From Lachnospiraceae bacterium (lineage in GTDB: Bacteria > Bacillota > Clostridia > Lachnospirales > Lachnospiraceae), in NCBI GenBank assembly GCA_024690205.1, contig JAILCX010000029.1, positions 1-62,610 of the forward strand: 62,610 bases of DNA, written 5' to 3'. This document shows positions 28,120-36,396 of this stretch, piece after piece; within the stretch, counting starts at the first letter, position 1; each line of letters opens with the position of its first letter. Below the pieces are notes generated by a model, which worked only from the letters and a program-made list of their open reading frames with translations, did no database searches and was not told where the DNA came from. The translations under genes and the position numbers were made by a program.

Positions 28120-28256
28120 TACGAAATTTCGTATACGCCTATGCTGGATTTTGTATAACAATCCCGTTTTTGCACGTATTTACGGGGCTGCAGGGATATC
28201 AGTCTAAGGCAAGCCTTAGACTGTCGTGGCATTCGTCAAATGTCAGCTCATGCAAG
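28120..28256. other. Non-coding stretch with several palindromes
   Basis: No gene is seen between 27950 and 28293. After the terminator come the palindrome TACGAAATTTCGTA (28120-28133) and an 11-base-arm repeat CAGTCTAAGGC-AA-GCCTTAGACTG (28200-28223). A weaker TGGCATT/AATGTCA pair and AGCTCATGC-AA-GCATGGCT then follow. Two of the hairpins share a GC-AA-GC centre. On the minus strand this is directly downstream of tRNA-Trp. It could be a small structured RNA or the remains of a repeat; I cannot assign it. Confidence 0.45.
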
Positions 28257-28293
28257 CATGGCTTCCGTTTTCCTCATTCCACGCACAAAAAAA

Positions 28294-28364
28294 CAGGGGC
28301 AGTAGGAATCGAACCCACATCGACGGTTTTGGAGACCGCTGTTCTACCGTTGAACTATGCCCCT
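28294..28364 (-). tRNA. tRNA-Trp (CCA anticodon)
   Basis: Minus strand, 71 bases without an encoded CCA end. Acceptor arms AGGGGCA and TGCCCCT pair. D arm is GTTC-AACGGTA-GAAC. The anticodon stem GCGGT/ACCGT encloses loop CTCCAAA with anticodon CCA. The T arm is GTGGG-TTCGATT-CCTAC. The discriminator base is G, as expected for tryptophan. A T run follows at once. Confidence 0.96.
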
Positions 28365-28388
28365 AGGCGCGTTTTCGCGTACTTACGT

Positions 28389-28417
28389 AGTATAATATCA
28401 AAACTTCCCGTTGTCAA
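28389..28417 (-). promoter_or_regulatory. tRNA-Trp promoter
   Basis: On the minus strand TTGACA (complement of 28412-28417), a 17-base spacer and TATACT (complement of 28389-28394), about 25 bases before the tRNA. Confidence 0.85.
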
Positions 28418-28455
28418 TCGGATTTTCTTTTTTGTTATGTAAACCATAAAGCCGG

Positions 28456-28487
28456 CAGTATGGATTATGACCATACTGTCAGTTTTT
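28456..28487 (+). terminator. Terminator-like hairpin with no upstream plus-strand gene
   Basis: CAGTATGG and CCATACTG pair around ATTATGA, followed by TCAGTTTTTT. The nearest plus-strand gene upstream already has its own terminator 350 bases away, so what this one stops is unclear. Confidence 0.6.
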
Positions 28488-28557
28488 TATGTACTTTTAG
28501 CTGCCTTCATGGTAAAATCATTGTGTTTAATTCTGTATGTTTGTATATGGAGGCGCT

Positions 28558-29016
28558 ATGTCAGGTAACGAATACAGAAGCGGTGTTCAATCAGAACTCA
28601 TTCCTAAACTCGAGCCCTTGTTTGCATATATTCCTTTTTTAAAACAAAAGGAAGGAGCAAATACAAGAATGCTTCTTGAGGGGGATGATGCGCCAAAGGA
28701 TTCACTTCCGGTTCCGGTGTATGACAGCACGGTTTTGAAGTTTGTAAAGGAAGCTCAAAAGACGGGGCTCTTTACCAGAAACTACATCTACGCCTATAAG
28801 AAGATGAATATCTACTCTCCGAGAGATGAAAGACTTGCGGTATCAGGTGCGAAGTTTGGAGATATCGACGGAGTTATCGCGATCATGGCCAAGTACATTC
28901 TCGGCGGACAGACACGGGGAGTAATGTGGGCCGAAGCGGTCGAAGAAGGTATCTGGCTTCACTGCCTTTTAAAACTTAAGGAACTGTTGGAAATGTACGA
29001 TCATCCGCTTGCATAA
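28558..29016 (+). CDS. Conserved soluble protein, unknown function (DUF6508-like)
   Basis: 152 residues starting at the ATG at 28558 behind GGAGG; an in-frame ATG 21 bases upstream would sit on the wrong side of that site. No signal peptide or membrane helix. The C-terminal half (IAIMAKYILGGQTRGVMWAEAVEEGIWLHCLLKLKEL) matches my memory of the DUF6508 family. A TGGTAAAAT extended -10 lies at 28510-28518. tetR and purL follow in the same direction. No function known. Confidence 0.7.
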   Translation: MSGNEYRSGVQSELIPKLEPLFAYIPFLKQKEGANTRMLLEGDDAPKDSLPVPVYDSTVLKFVKEAQKTGLFTRNYIYAYKKMNIYSPRDERLAVSGAKFGDIDGVIAIMAKYILGGQTRGVMWAEAVEEGIWLHCLLKLKELLEMYDHPLA

Positions 29017-29043
29017 AATAAGCGGATTTTAGAAAGGATCATT

Positions 29044-29625
29044 ATGGGAGAAAAATCGATCAACAAAAAGAATTATATCCTTGAAATAGCAAGAGATGTA
29101 TTTTGCAAAAAGGGATATTCAAGAACAACCATGAAAGATGTTGTTGAAGCTTGTAATATAAGCCGAGGAGGTGTTTACCTTTACTTTGACAACGTAAAGG
29201 ATCTTTTTGAGGCATTGCTTGATATAGAAGCTTCAAAGGATGATGACTTCGGCGACAGGATACCCGAGGATGCATCTTATGCAGATGTGCTTGCTTTGTT
29301 TGTTAAGGAAAAGAAAAAGCAGATCCTTTCAAAGAAGCCGTCTTTGGATGCAGCGGTATATGAATATTATTTTGAGAACAAGGTGACGGGAAAGAAGAAT
29401 CATCTTAAGAATGAGTTCGACATGTCGCTTTACGTTCTTGAAGAACTCATAAAGGAAGGCATCGATAACGGAGAGTTCTATGATATAGATGCAAAAAGAG
29501 CTGCAAGCAATCTCATGTATGTGATCGAAGGATTGAAGATATGCTCAAAGACAAGAGGTATATCCGAAAGTGCAGTTGACGAAGAAATAATGTATGTGAT
29601 GCAGGGCATCATAGCGGAGGATTAA
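29044..29625 (+). CDS. TetR-family transcriptional regulator
   Basis: 193 residues. The N-terminal helix-turn-helix (ILEIARDVFCKKGYSRTTMKDVVEACNISRGGVYLYF) is typical. The C-terminal ligand domain is divergent and gives no hint of the ligand. AAAGGA precedes the ATG. It ends 7 bases before purL and is probably co-transcribed with it, an unusual pairing that raises the possibility of local control of purL. Confidence 0.92.
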   Translation: MGEKSINKKNYILEIARDVFCKKGYSRTTMKDVVEACNISRGGVYLYFDNVKDLFEALLDIEASKDDDFGDRIPEDASYADVLALFVKEKKKQILSKKPSLDAAVYEYYFENKVTGKKNHLKNEFDMSLYVLEELIKEGIDNGEFYDIDAKRAASNLMYVIEGLKICSKTRGISESAVDEEIMYVMQGIIAED

Positions 29626-29632
29626 TAAAGAA

Positions 29633-32600
29633 ATGGAATCTGTCAAACGTGTTTACGTAGAAAAGAAGGGCCCTTACTCGGCAAGCGCCGCCAAACTTAA
29701 GGATGATTTGGACGGATATCTCGGGATATCCGGGGTTTCGGCGGTCAGAGTATTTATAACTTATGATGTAGAAAATATTTCAAAGGAGGTATTTGACAAG
29801 GCTCTCGGTCTTGTATTTTCCGAACCCCCGGTCGATGATTATTATCTTGATGAACTTCCCGATGATGCAAAGGGAAGGACATTCTGCGTTCAGTATCTTC
29901 CCGGTCAGTTTGACCAAAGAGCCGATTCGGCGATACAGTGTATCAGATTTCTTAAAGAGGATGAAGATCCTGTCATTTTAACATCCACCACCTATCTTAT
30001 AGAAGGTGATATCTCGGATGATGATTTCGAAAGAATAAAAGCATATTGTATAAATCCCGTTGACTCAAGAGAAATCCCGCTTGCAAAGCCGGAGACACTG
30101 CTTGTTAAGTATGACGAGCCCGATGATGTGATAGTATTTGACGGCTTTAAGGATCTTCCCGAAGAAGAGCTTAGAAAGTTATACCAAAGCCTTTCTCTTG
30201 CGATGACCTTTAAGGATTTTGAGCATATTCAGAACTACTTTAAAAACGAAGAAAACAGGGATCCTTCGATGACGGAGATCCGTGTGCTTGATACATACTG
30301 GTCGGATCACTGCAGACATACCACTTTCCAGACGGAGTTAAAGAATATTGAATTCGAGGACGGATACTACAGGACACCGCTCGAGACAACATTTGAAAGT
30401 TACAAAGATACAAGGGAAGAGATGTTTGAAGGCAGGGATGATAAGTATATCTGCCTTATGGATCTTGCCCTTATGGGAATGAGAAAATTAAAATCCGCAG
30501 GAAAACTTGAAGATATGGAGCCTTCGGATGAGATAAACGCTTGCTCTGTAATAGTTCCCGTTGAGATGGATTACGGTGACGGACCTGTTACCGAAGAGTG
30601 GCTTGTTTTCTTTAAGAACGAAACACATAACCATCCGACGGAGATCGAACCTTTCGGAGGTGCGGCTACGTGTCTCGGAGGTGCGATAAGAGATCCTCTT
30701 TCAGGAAGAGGATATGTATATCAGGCTATGCGCGTTACGGGTGCGGCAGATCCTACCGTTCCGGTTGCGGAAACTTTAAAAGGAAAACTTCCCCAGAAAA
30801 AACTCGTACTCGGAGCAGCTGCCGGTTACTCTTCATACGGTAACCAGATAGGTCTTGCTACCGGATATGTTAAGGAGATATACCATCCCGATTACGTTGC
30901 AAAGCGTATGGAGATAGGTGCCGTAATGGGTGCCGCTCCGAGAAGCTCCGTTAAAAGATTAACCTCTGATCCCGGTGATGTGATCATCCTTCTTGGCGGA
31001 AGAACAGGACGTGACGGCTGCGGCGGAGCTACAGGTTCTTCCAAAGCCCACACGGAAAAATCGATCGATGTGTGCGGAGCGGAAGTTCAAAAGGGTAATG
31101 CTCCCACTGAAAGAAAGATACAGCGTCTCTTCAGAAGAGCCGAGGTCAGCCGCCTTATCAAGAAGTGTAACGACTTTGGTGCCGGAGGAGTATCGGTTGC
31201 GATAGGAGAACTTGCAGACGGACTTACCGTGGATCTTGACCTTGTACCCAAAAAGTATTCGGGTCTTGACGGAACGGAGCTTGCTATCTCCGAGTCACAG
31301 GAGAGAATGGCAGTTGTAGTATCGCCCGAGGATGTTTCCGAATTCCTTAAATACACCGAAGAGGAAAATCTCGAAGCTACAGTTGTTGCACATGTGACCG
31401 AGGAAAAGCGTCTTGTACTCAAGTGGAGAGGAAAGGATATAGTCAATCTCTCAAGAGCATTCCTTGATACGAACGGTGCTCATCAGGAGACAGATGTCTT
31501 TGTTGAGATACCCAAAGAAGAAGATAACTACTTTAATAAGTTTGCCCTTACCGGAATTGAAGAAAAGATAGAAAACGATGACTTTACGGGAGCCTTTGAA
31601 GAGACACTCAAGGATCTTAACGTATGTTCACAAAAGGGTCTTGTGGAGATGTTTGACTCATCGATAGGTGCAGGCACCGTTCTCATGCCTTACGGCGGAA
31701 AGTACCAGCTCGGTGAGATCCAGACCATGGTCGCAAAGCTTCCCGTTCTTTCCGGAAAGACAGATACAGTGACCATGATGAGTTACGGATTTGACCCCTA
31801 TCTTTCAAAGTGGTCACCTTATCACGGAGCCGTTTATGCGGTAACGCAGTCAATGGCCAAAGTTGTTGCGGCAGGAGGAGATCACAAAAAGATAAGATTC
31901 ACGTTCCAGGAGTATTTCCGTAGGATGTCACATGAACCTTCGAGATGGTCACAGCCCTTTGCGGCGCTTCTTGGAGCATATGATGCACAGGTGGGATTCG
32001 GACTTCCTTCAATAGGAGGAAAGGATTCAATGTCAGGAACATTTAACGATATCGATGTTCCTCCCACACTTGTTTCATTTGCGGTCGATGTGGCTAACGG
32101 CTCAGATGTGGTAAGCCCCGAGTTAAAGAATGAAAACGATGTGATACTCCGTTTTGGATTTGACAGGGATGAATTCGATATCCCCGTTTATGAGAATGCT
32201 TCAAGAACGTTCTCTTTCATACACAGGCTCATTACCGAAAAGAGATTAAAAGCTGCTTATGCGGTTGACTCTTACGGAATAGCGGCAGCCTGTGCAAAGA
32301 TGGCTTTCGGTAACAAATTAGGGGTTAAGTTCGATGATGACCTTAAGCTTGAAGAACTCTTCAATAATGCTCTTGGTGATATCCTTATAGAAGTAGAACC
32401 TTTGACCGTTGAATATATCGATTCTTTACTGAAAGAAAACGAAGATCTTGAAGATATCGGATATACAAAGATAGGCAGAGTTACGCAAAGCGGATTTACC
32501 TTTAAAGAAAAGACTCTTGATACCGAAAAGGCATTATCCGACTGGAAGGCGCCTCTTGAAAAGGTATTCAGGACAAAGTCCGATAAAAGGACTGATGCCG

Positions 32601-33454
32601 TTGATATCCCTTCTTATGATACAAAAGATATCTATGTATGCAAAAACAAGGTTGCGCGTCCCAACGTATTTATCCCGGTATTCCCGGGAACAAACTGCGA
32701 GTATGATTCGATGAAAGCGTTTGTAAGAGCCGGAGCCGATGTTGTAACGGGCGTGTTCAGGAACCTTTCATCGCAAAACATCACTGATTCCGTTAAGGAA
32801 TATGTTAAGGAAATTGACAGATCCCAGATCATGATGTTCCCCGGAGGATTCTCTGCAGGTGATGAGCCTGACGGTTCTGCCAAGTTCTTTGCAACAGCTT
32901 TCAGAAACGAGTATCTTAAGGATGCCGTTATGCGCCTTTTGAATGAAAGGGACGGACTGGTACTTGGTATATGTAACGGTTTCCAGGCACTTATCAAACT
33001 GGGACTTGTTCCGAACGGAGATATAACCGGACAGAATGATAAATCGCCTACGCTTACATTTAATACGATAAGCAGACATATTTCAAAGATGGCGTATACA
33101 AAGGTCGTTTCAAACAAGTCACCCTGGCTTTTGAATGCGGATCTTAACGGAGTATATACGGCTCCCGCTTCACATGGTGAAGGAAGATTCGTAGCTCCCG
33201 ATGAATGGATCAAAAAGCTTTTTGAAAACGGACAGGTAGCGACCGTATATTGCGATACCGAAGGATATGTAAGCATGGATGAAGAGTGGAACATTAACGG
33301 CTCTTACTGTGCTATAGAAGGTATCACCTCACCTGACGGACGTGTCTTTGGAAAGATGGCGCATGCCGAAAGAAGAGATGACGGTGTTGCGATAAACATC
33401 TACGGAAATCAGGATCTTAAGTTGTTTGAATCAGGAGTTGAATATTTCAGATAG
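29633..33454 (+). CDS. purL: Phosphoribosylformylglycinamidine synthase, single-chain
   Basis: 1273 residues. Converts FGAR and glutamine to FGAM. This is the long form carrying the synthetase and glutaminase in one chain, of the clostridial type, so separate PurS and PurQ are not needed. Motifs are TYWSDHCRHTTF, FKNETHNHPTEIEPFGGAAT, a second synthetase half (GFGLPSIGGKDSMSGTF), and the C-terminal glutaminase with PGTNCEYD, LGICNGFQAL (nucleophile Cys) and SHGEGRF (His). GGAGG precedes the ATG. It lies between a tetR and a lacI gene, away from purEMND. Confidence 0.98.
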   Translation: MESVKRVYVEKKGPYSASAAKLKDDLDGYLGISGVSAVRVFITYDVENISKEVFDKALGLVFSEPPVDDYYLDELPDDAKGRTFCVQYLPGQFDQRADSAIQCIRFLKEDEDPVILTSTTYLIEGDISDDDFERIKAYCINPVDSREIPLAKPETLLVKYDEPDDVIVFDGFKDLPEEELRKLYQSLSLAMTFKDFEHIQNYFKNEENRDPSMTEIRVLDTYWSDHCRHTTFQTELKNIEFEDGYYRTPLETTFESYKDTREEMFEGRDDKYICLMDLALMGMRKLKSAGKLEDMEPSDEINACSVIVPVEMDYGDGPVTEEWLVFFKNETHNHPTEIEPFGGAATCLGGAIRDPLSGRGYVYQAMRVTGAADPTVPVAETLKGKLPQKKLVLGAAAGYSSYGNQIGLATGYVKEIYHPDYVAKRMEIGAVMGAAPRSSVKRLTSDPGDVIILLGGRTGRDGCGGATGSSKAHTEKSIDVCGAEVQKGNAPTERKIQRLFRRAEVSRLIKKCNDFGAGGVSVAIGELADGLTVDLDLVPKKYSGLDGTELAISESQERMAVVVSPEDVSEFLKYTEEENLEATVVAHVTEEKRLVLKWRGKDIVNLSRAFLDTNGAHQETDVFVEIPKEEDNYFNKFALTGIEEKIENDDFTGAFEETLKDLNVCSQKGLVEMFDSSIGAGTVLMPYGGKYQLGEIQTMVAKLPVLSGKTDTVTMMSYGFDPYLSKWSPYHGAVYAVTQSMAKVVAAGGDHKKIRFTFQEYFRRMSHEPSRWSQPFAALLGAYDAQVGFGLPSIGGKDSMSGTFNDIDVPPTLVSFAVDVANGSDVVSPELKNENDVILRFGFDRDEFDIPVYENASRTFSFIHRLITEKRLKAAYAVDSYGIAAACAKMAFGNKLGVKFDDDLKLEELFNNALGDILIEVEPLTVEYIDSLLKENEDLEDIGYTKIGRVTQSGFTFKEKTLDTEKALSDWKAPLEKVFRTKSDKRTDAVDIPSYDTKDIYVCKNKVARPNVFIPVFPGTNCEYDSMKAFVRAGADVVTGVFRNLSSQNITDSVKEYVKEIDRSQIMMFPGGFSAGDEPDGSAKFFATAFRNEYLKDAVMRLLNERDGLVLGICNGFQALIKLGLVPNGDITGQNDKSPTLTFNTISRHISKMAYTKVVSNKSPWLLNADLNGVYTAPASHGEGRFVAPDEWIKKLFENGQVATVYCDTEGYVSMDEEWNINGSYCAIEGITSPDGRVFGKMAHAERRDDGVAINIYGNQDLKLFESGVEYFR

Positions 33455-33462
33455 GAGATCAC

Positions 33463-34503
33463 ATGGTCACTTTGACGGAAGTCGCAAGACTCTCCAATGT
33501 ATCGGCAAGCACCGTTTCGAATATCTTAAACGGCAAGAAAAATGTCGGTGAAGAGACAAAAAAGCGTGTTTTAAAAGTTATAGAAGAGACGGGATACGAA
33601 CCCAACTTTTATGCTTCAAGGATGCGCTCGCAATCTTCAAAGACCATAGGTATCATAGCAGAAGACTTAAGCATCTATACCATGCCTATCGTTGAGCGTG
33701 CCATGGCGGTGTGTGATGATGCCGGTTACAGGACTATGCTCGTTAACCTTCGTATGTACGATAAATACGCCGATACCTGGTATTATGATGAGACCAAGCT
33801 CTATGATGTATTTAAGGGCGGAATGTCAGAACTTCGATCGCTTAAAGTAGAAGGTCTTATCTATGTCGGAGGACACAGCAGATATCTTACGATCTTTGAT
33901 GAAATAAACGATATTCCCATAGTGGTCGCCTATGCGATAGCAAAGGATGAGAACATCACGTCTGTCGTTATCGATGATGAAAAGGGCGGCTATGATGTCA
34001 CGAAATATCTTTTGTCCATGGGACACAAAAAGATAGGTGTTATAGCAGGGGTCCGCGAGAACCTGCATACCCAGAAAAGACTTTCCGGTTACCAGAAGGC
34101 GCTTTATGAATATAAGCAGCTTTATGATCCGGGAATGGTATACTACGGAAACTGGATCCGTGAATCGGGATATGAGGGAGCAAAGGTCGTTATGCAGTTT
34201 AAACCCGATTCGATAGTCTGCATGAACGACTATATGGCAGCAGGCGCATTTGATTACCTTAAGGAAAACGGGATATCCGTACCCGGTGATATTTCCATAA
34301 TAGGATATGATGATGTTGAACTTGCGGCGTATATGTCGCCTCCTCTTACCACGAACAAGATCAATCATAACGAGATAGGACGACTTGCGGCAAATACGAT
34401 GATCAGTCTTTTGAAAAACAAAAAAGACGGTAACAAACAGAGCGGAGGGCTCATCAAAGTTCCCTGTGACCTTGTGATCAGAGATTCGGTTGTCAAAATC
34501 TGA
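33463..34503 (+). CDS. LacI-family transcriptional regulator
   Basis: 346 residues. N-terminal HTH (TLTEVARLSNVSASTVSNILNGKKNV) with hinge, then a periplasmic-binding-like ligand domain (KTIGIIAEDL, SIVCMNDYMAAGAFDYL, ISIIGYDDVELAAY). It starts 9 bases after purL. The E. coli purine repressor belongs to this family, so a purine-related role is possible from position, but the ligand cannot be read from sequence. Confidence 0.93.
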   Translation: MVTLTEVARLSNVSASTVSNILNGKKNVGEETKKRVLKVIEETGYEPNFYASRMRSQSSKTIGIIAEDLSIYTMPIVERAMAVCDDAGYRTMLVNLRMYDKYADTWYYDETKLYDVFKGGMSELRSLKVEGLIYVGGHSRYLTIFDEINDIPIVVAYAIAKDENITSVVIDDEKGGYDVTKYLLSMGHKKIGVIAGVRENLHTQKRLSGYQKALYEYKQLYDPGMVYYGNWIRESGYEGAKVVMQFKPDSIVCMNDYMAAGAFDYLKENGISVPGDISIIGYDDVELAAYMSPPLTTNKINHNEIGRLAANTMISLLKNKKDGNKQSGGLIKVPCDLVIRDSVVKI

Positions 34504-34528
34504 CGTTTGTGGTAAACTTCTTGAGGAG

Positions 34529-34549
34529 ATGTAGTTTTCGAAACTACAT
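34529..34549 (+). repeat. Palindrome between lacI and degV
   Basis: ATGTAGTTT and AAACTACAT pair perfectly around TCG, 26 bases before the degV start. No T run follows. It could be an operator for the adjacent LacI protein or an mRNA hairpin. Confidence 0.5.
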
Positions 34550-34574
34550 AAATAATTGAAAAGAGGTTTATTTT

Positions 34575-35462
34575 ATGAGCGACTATATCTTAAGTGCGTG
34601 TTCTACCATAGATATCAACTGCGATCTGGCAGCAAAGAGAGATATCCGTGTTCTTAATTTTCACTATTTCATTGATGATGTAAGCCATGTGGATGACCTT
34701 GGAGTATCTGTTGATTACAAGTCATTCTATGATGCGATGAGAAACGGTGCAATGACGAGAACATCGCAGCCAAATCCCGAAGAGTATGAGGCGTATTTCA
34801 CCCCCTTTCTTGAGGAGGGAAAGGATGTCCTTCACTTAACCCTTTCATCGGGTATCTCGGGCGCATATAATTCAGCGAACATCGCAGCTGACATGCTCAA
34901 GGAAAAATATCCCGACAGAAAGATATACGTTGTGGATTCATGTGCGGCTTCAGGCGGATACGGATTACTCATGGTAACCCTTGCCGATCTTCGTGATTCC
35001 GGAATGGGTATAGATGAACTTCATGAGTATGCCGAAAAGAATAAGTTAAGACTTCATCACTGGTTCTTTACCACAGACCTTACATATCTTGTAAGAGGCG
35101 GAAGAGTTTCAAAGGTATCGGGCTTTGTCGGAACGGTACTTAACATCTGTCCTTTGCTCAATGTAGACAATGTCGGAAAGCTTACTCCGAGATACAAGAT
35201 CCGTTCAAAAAAGAAGGTCATTCAGGAGACCTTTAACAGGATGGTCGAACATGCCGAAAACGGAAAAGACTATAACGGAAGAGTATATATCACCATGTCT
35301 GATTGCTACGATGATGCAAGAGAACTGGCTGATATGATCGAAGCGGAATTCCCCAATCTTAAAGAAAAGGTCCAGATCTTTTCAATAGGAACAACAATTG
35401 GAGCACACACCGGTCCCGGAACCGTTGCATTGTTCTTCTGGGGGGACGAGAGAGTCGATTGA
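34575..35462 (+). CDS. DegV-family fatty-acid-binding protein
   Basis: 295 residues. DegV/FakB-like proteins bind a fatty acid and, in FakB, present it to the kinase FakA. Visible are the N-terminal SACSTIDINCDL, TRTSQPNPEEYEAYF, the LSSGISGAYNSA lipid-carboxylate loop, VDSCAASGGYGLL, and the C-terminal HTGPGTVALFFWG. AAGAGG precedes the ATG. No fakA is nearby. A second, diverged DegV domain is found inside the histidine kinase at 51909. Confidence 0.95.
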   Translation: MSDYILSACSTIDINCDLAAKRDIRVLNFHYFIDDVSHVDDLGVSVDYKSFYDAMRNGAMTRTSQPNPEEYEAYFTPFLEEGKDVLHLTLSSGISGAYNSANIAADMLKEKYPDRKIYVVDSCAASGGYGLLMVTLADLRDSGMGIDELHEYAEKNKLRLHHWFFTTDLTYLVRGGRVSKVSGFVGTVLNICPLLNVDNVGKLTPRYKIRSKKKVIQETFNRMVEHAENGKDYNGRVYITMSDCYDDARELADMIEAEFPNLKEKVQIFSIGTTIGAHTGPGTVALFFWGDERVD

Positions 35463-35487
35463 CACAAGCCAAACACGGAAAATAAAA

Positions 35488-35526
35488 AGGACAACCGGAA
35501 TGATTGCATTCCGAGTTGTCTTTTTT
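35488..35526. terminator. Terminator after degV
   Basis: GGACAAC-C-GGAATG and CATTCC-GA-GTTGTC pair around ATTG, followed by TTTTTTG on the plus strand. The minus side is A-rich, so it also serves the small gene on the minus strand. Confidence 0.85.
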
Positions 35527-35552
35527 GTTTTCCGTATACAGAGCCTGGCTTG

Positions 35553-35795
35553 CTATTCAGGATCCGAAGGTGCGTCTTTTCCGTTATATCTGCTGTATAG
35601 ATATATTATAACGAATCCGAATACCGGAACGGTTATCGTTCCGATAAGTAATATTGCAAACAGATCATCGGTAAAACCGTGTCCCAAAAGCGCAACGACA
35701 AGCAATGCGACATATAAAAGCACAAGGATCGCAATGCAGATCCAGGCAATTATCCTTTTCCCTTTTGAAGTTTTGTTTTCTTCGTTTACGTTCAT
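35553..35795 (-). CDS. Small two-helix membrane protein
   Basis: 80 residues with a charged N-terminus (NVNEENKTSKGKR), two hydrophobic helices (about 15-36 and 44-67) and a short polar tail. AAGGAAA precedes the ATG on the minus strand. It is divergent from the SEC-C/thrS operon. No family recognised. Confidence 0.65.
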   Translation of the reverse strand: MNVNEENKTSKGKRIIAWICIAILVLLYVALLVVALLGHGFTDDLFAILLIGTITVPVFGFVIIYLYSRYNGKDAPSDPE

Positions 35796-35804
35796 AGTGT
35801 TTCC

Positions 35805-35833
35805 TTGAAAGTTTCAGTCAAATGCATTATACT
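35805..35833 (+). promoter_or_regulatory. Promoter for the SEC-C/thrS operon
   Basis: TTGAAA (35805-35810), a 17-base spacer and TATACT (35828-35833). The leader of about 50 bases has no T-box. Confidence 0.7.
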
Positions 35834-35890
35834 AAATATCAATGTTTTTTTCACTATTCAGAAAGAAATTGCTTTTGAAAGGAGCAAATT

Positions 35891-36394
35891 ATGGCACTGC
35901 TTAAAAAATGGCGCGATATGGCATATTCAGAGACAGCCAACCGCGGCGATCTTCAGAGATTATGGAAAAAGTATTTTGAAGATGAAAAGGAAATTTATGC
36001 ACAGCTTTTAAAGAATCCCGATGAGGTTGTTAAGGGAACGGTTAAAGAGCTTGCTGAAAAATATAACGTGGACATCATGACTATGACCGGTTTCCTTGAC
36101 GGTATCAATGATTCGCTTAAGGAAGCCAACCCGATCGAGGAAATGGAGGAAAATACCGAGGTTAACCTCGGTTTCGATACAGAACTGCTCTATCGGAACA
36201 TGGTTGCTGCAGAGGCTGACTGGCTTTACGACCTGCCTGAGTGGAATGATATCTACGATGAAGACAAGAGAAAAGAACTGTACAGGATACAGAAACTGTC
36301 TACGACGGTTGTAAAGGAAGCAAAGATCTATCCCAATGATCCTTGTCCCTGCGGCAGCGGAAAGAAATACAAGAAGTGCTGCGGGAGGAAATAA
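35891..36394 (+). CDS. SEC-C metal-binding domain protein
   Basis: 167 residues. A mostly helical N-terminal part is followed by a C-terminal SEC-C motif, [19 protein letters not shown], the zinc-binding tail also found at the end of SecA. AAAGGAG precedes the ATG. Its end supplies the ribosome site GGGAGG for thrS, so the two are coupled. Specific function unknown. Confidence 0.85.
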   Translation: MALLKKWRDMAYSETANRGDLQRLWKKYFEDEKEIYAQLLKNPDEVVKGTVKELAEKYNVDIMTMTGFLDGINDSLKEANPIEEMEENTEVNLGFDTELLYRNMVAAEADWLYDLPEWNDIYDEDKRKELYRIQKLSTTVVKEAKIYPNDPCPCGSGKKYKKCCGRK

Positions 36395-36396
36395 TA

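Noticed and set aside
28170-28442. Plus-strand open frame of 90 codons.
   Set aside because: It runs antisense across tRNA-Trp and its promoter, has no ribosome site and resembles no protein.
35834-35890. T-box riboswitch before the SEC-C/thrS operon.
   Set aside because: The leader is only about 50 bases with no T-box sequence or terminator.
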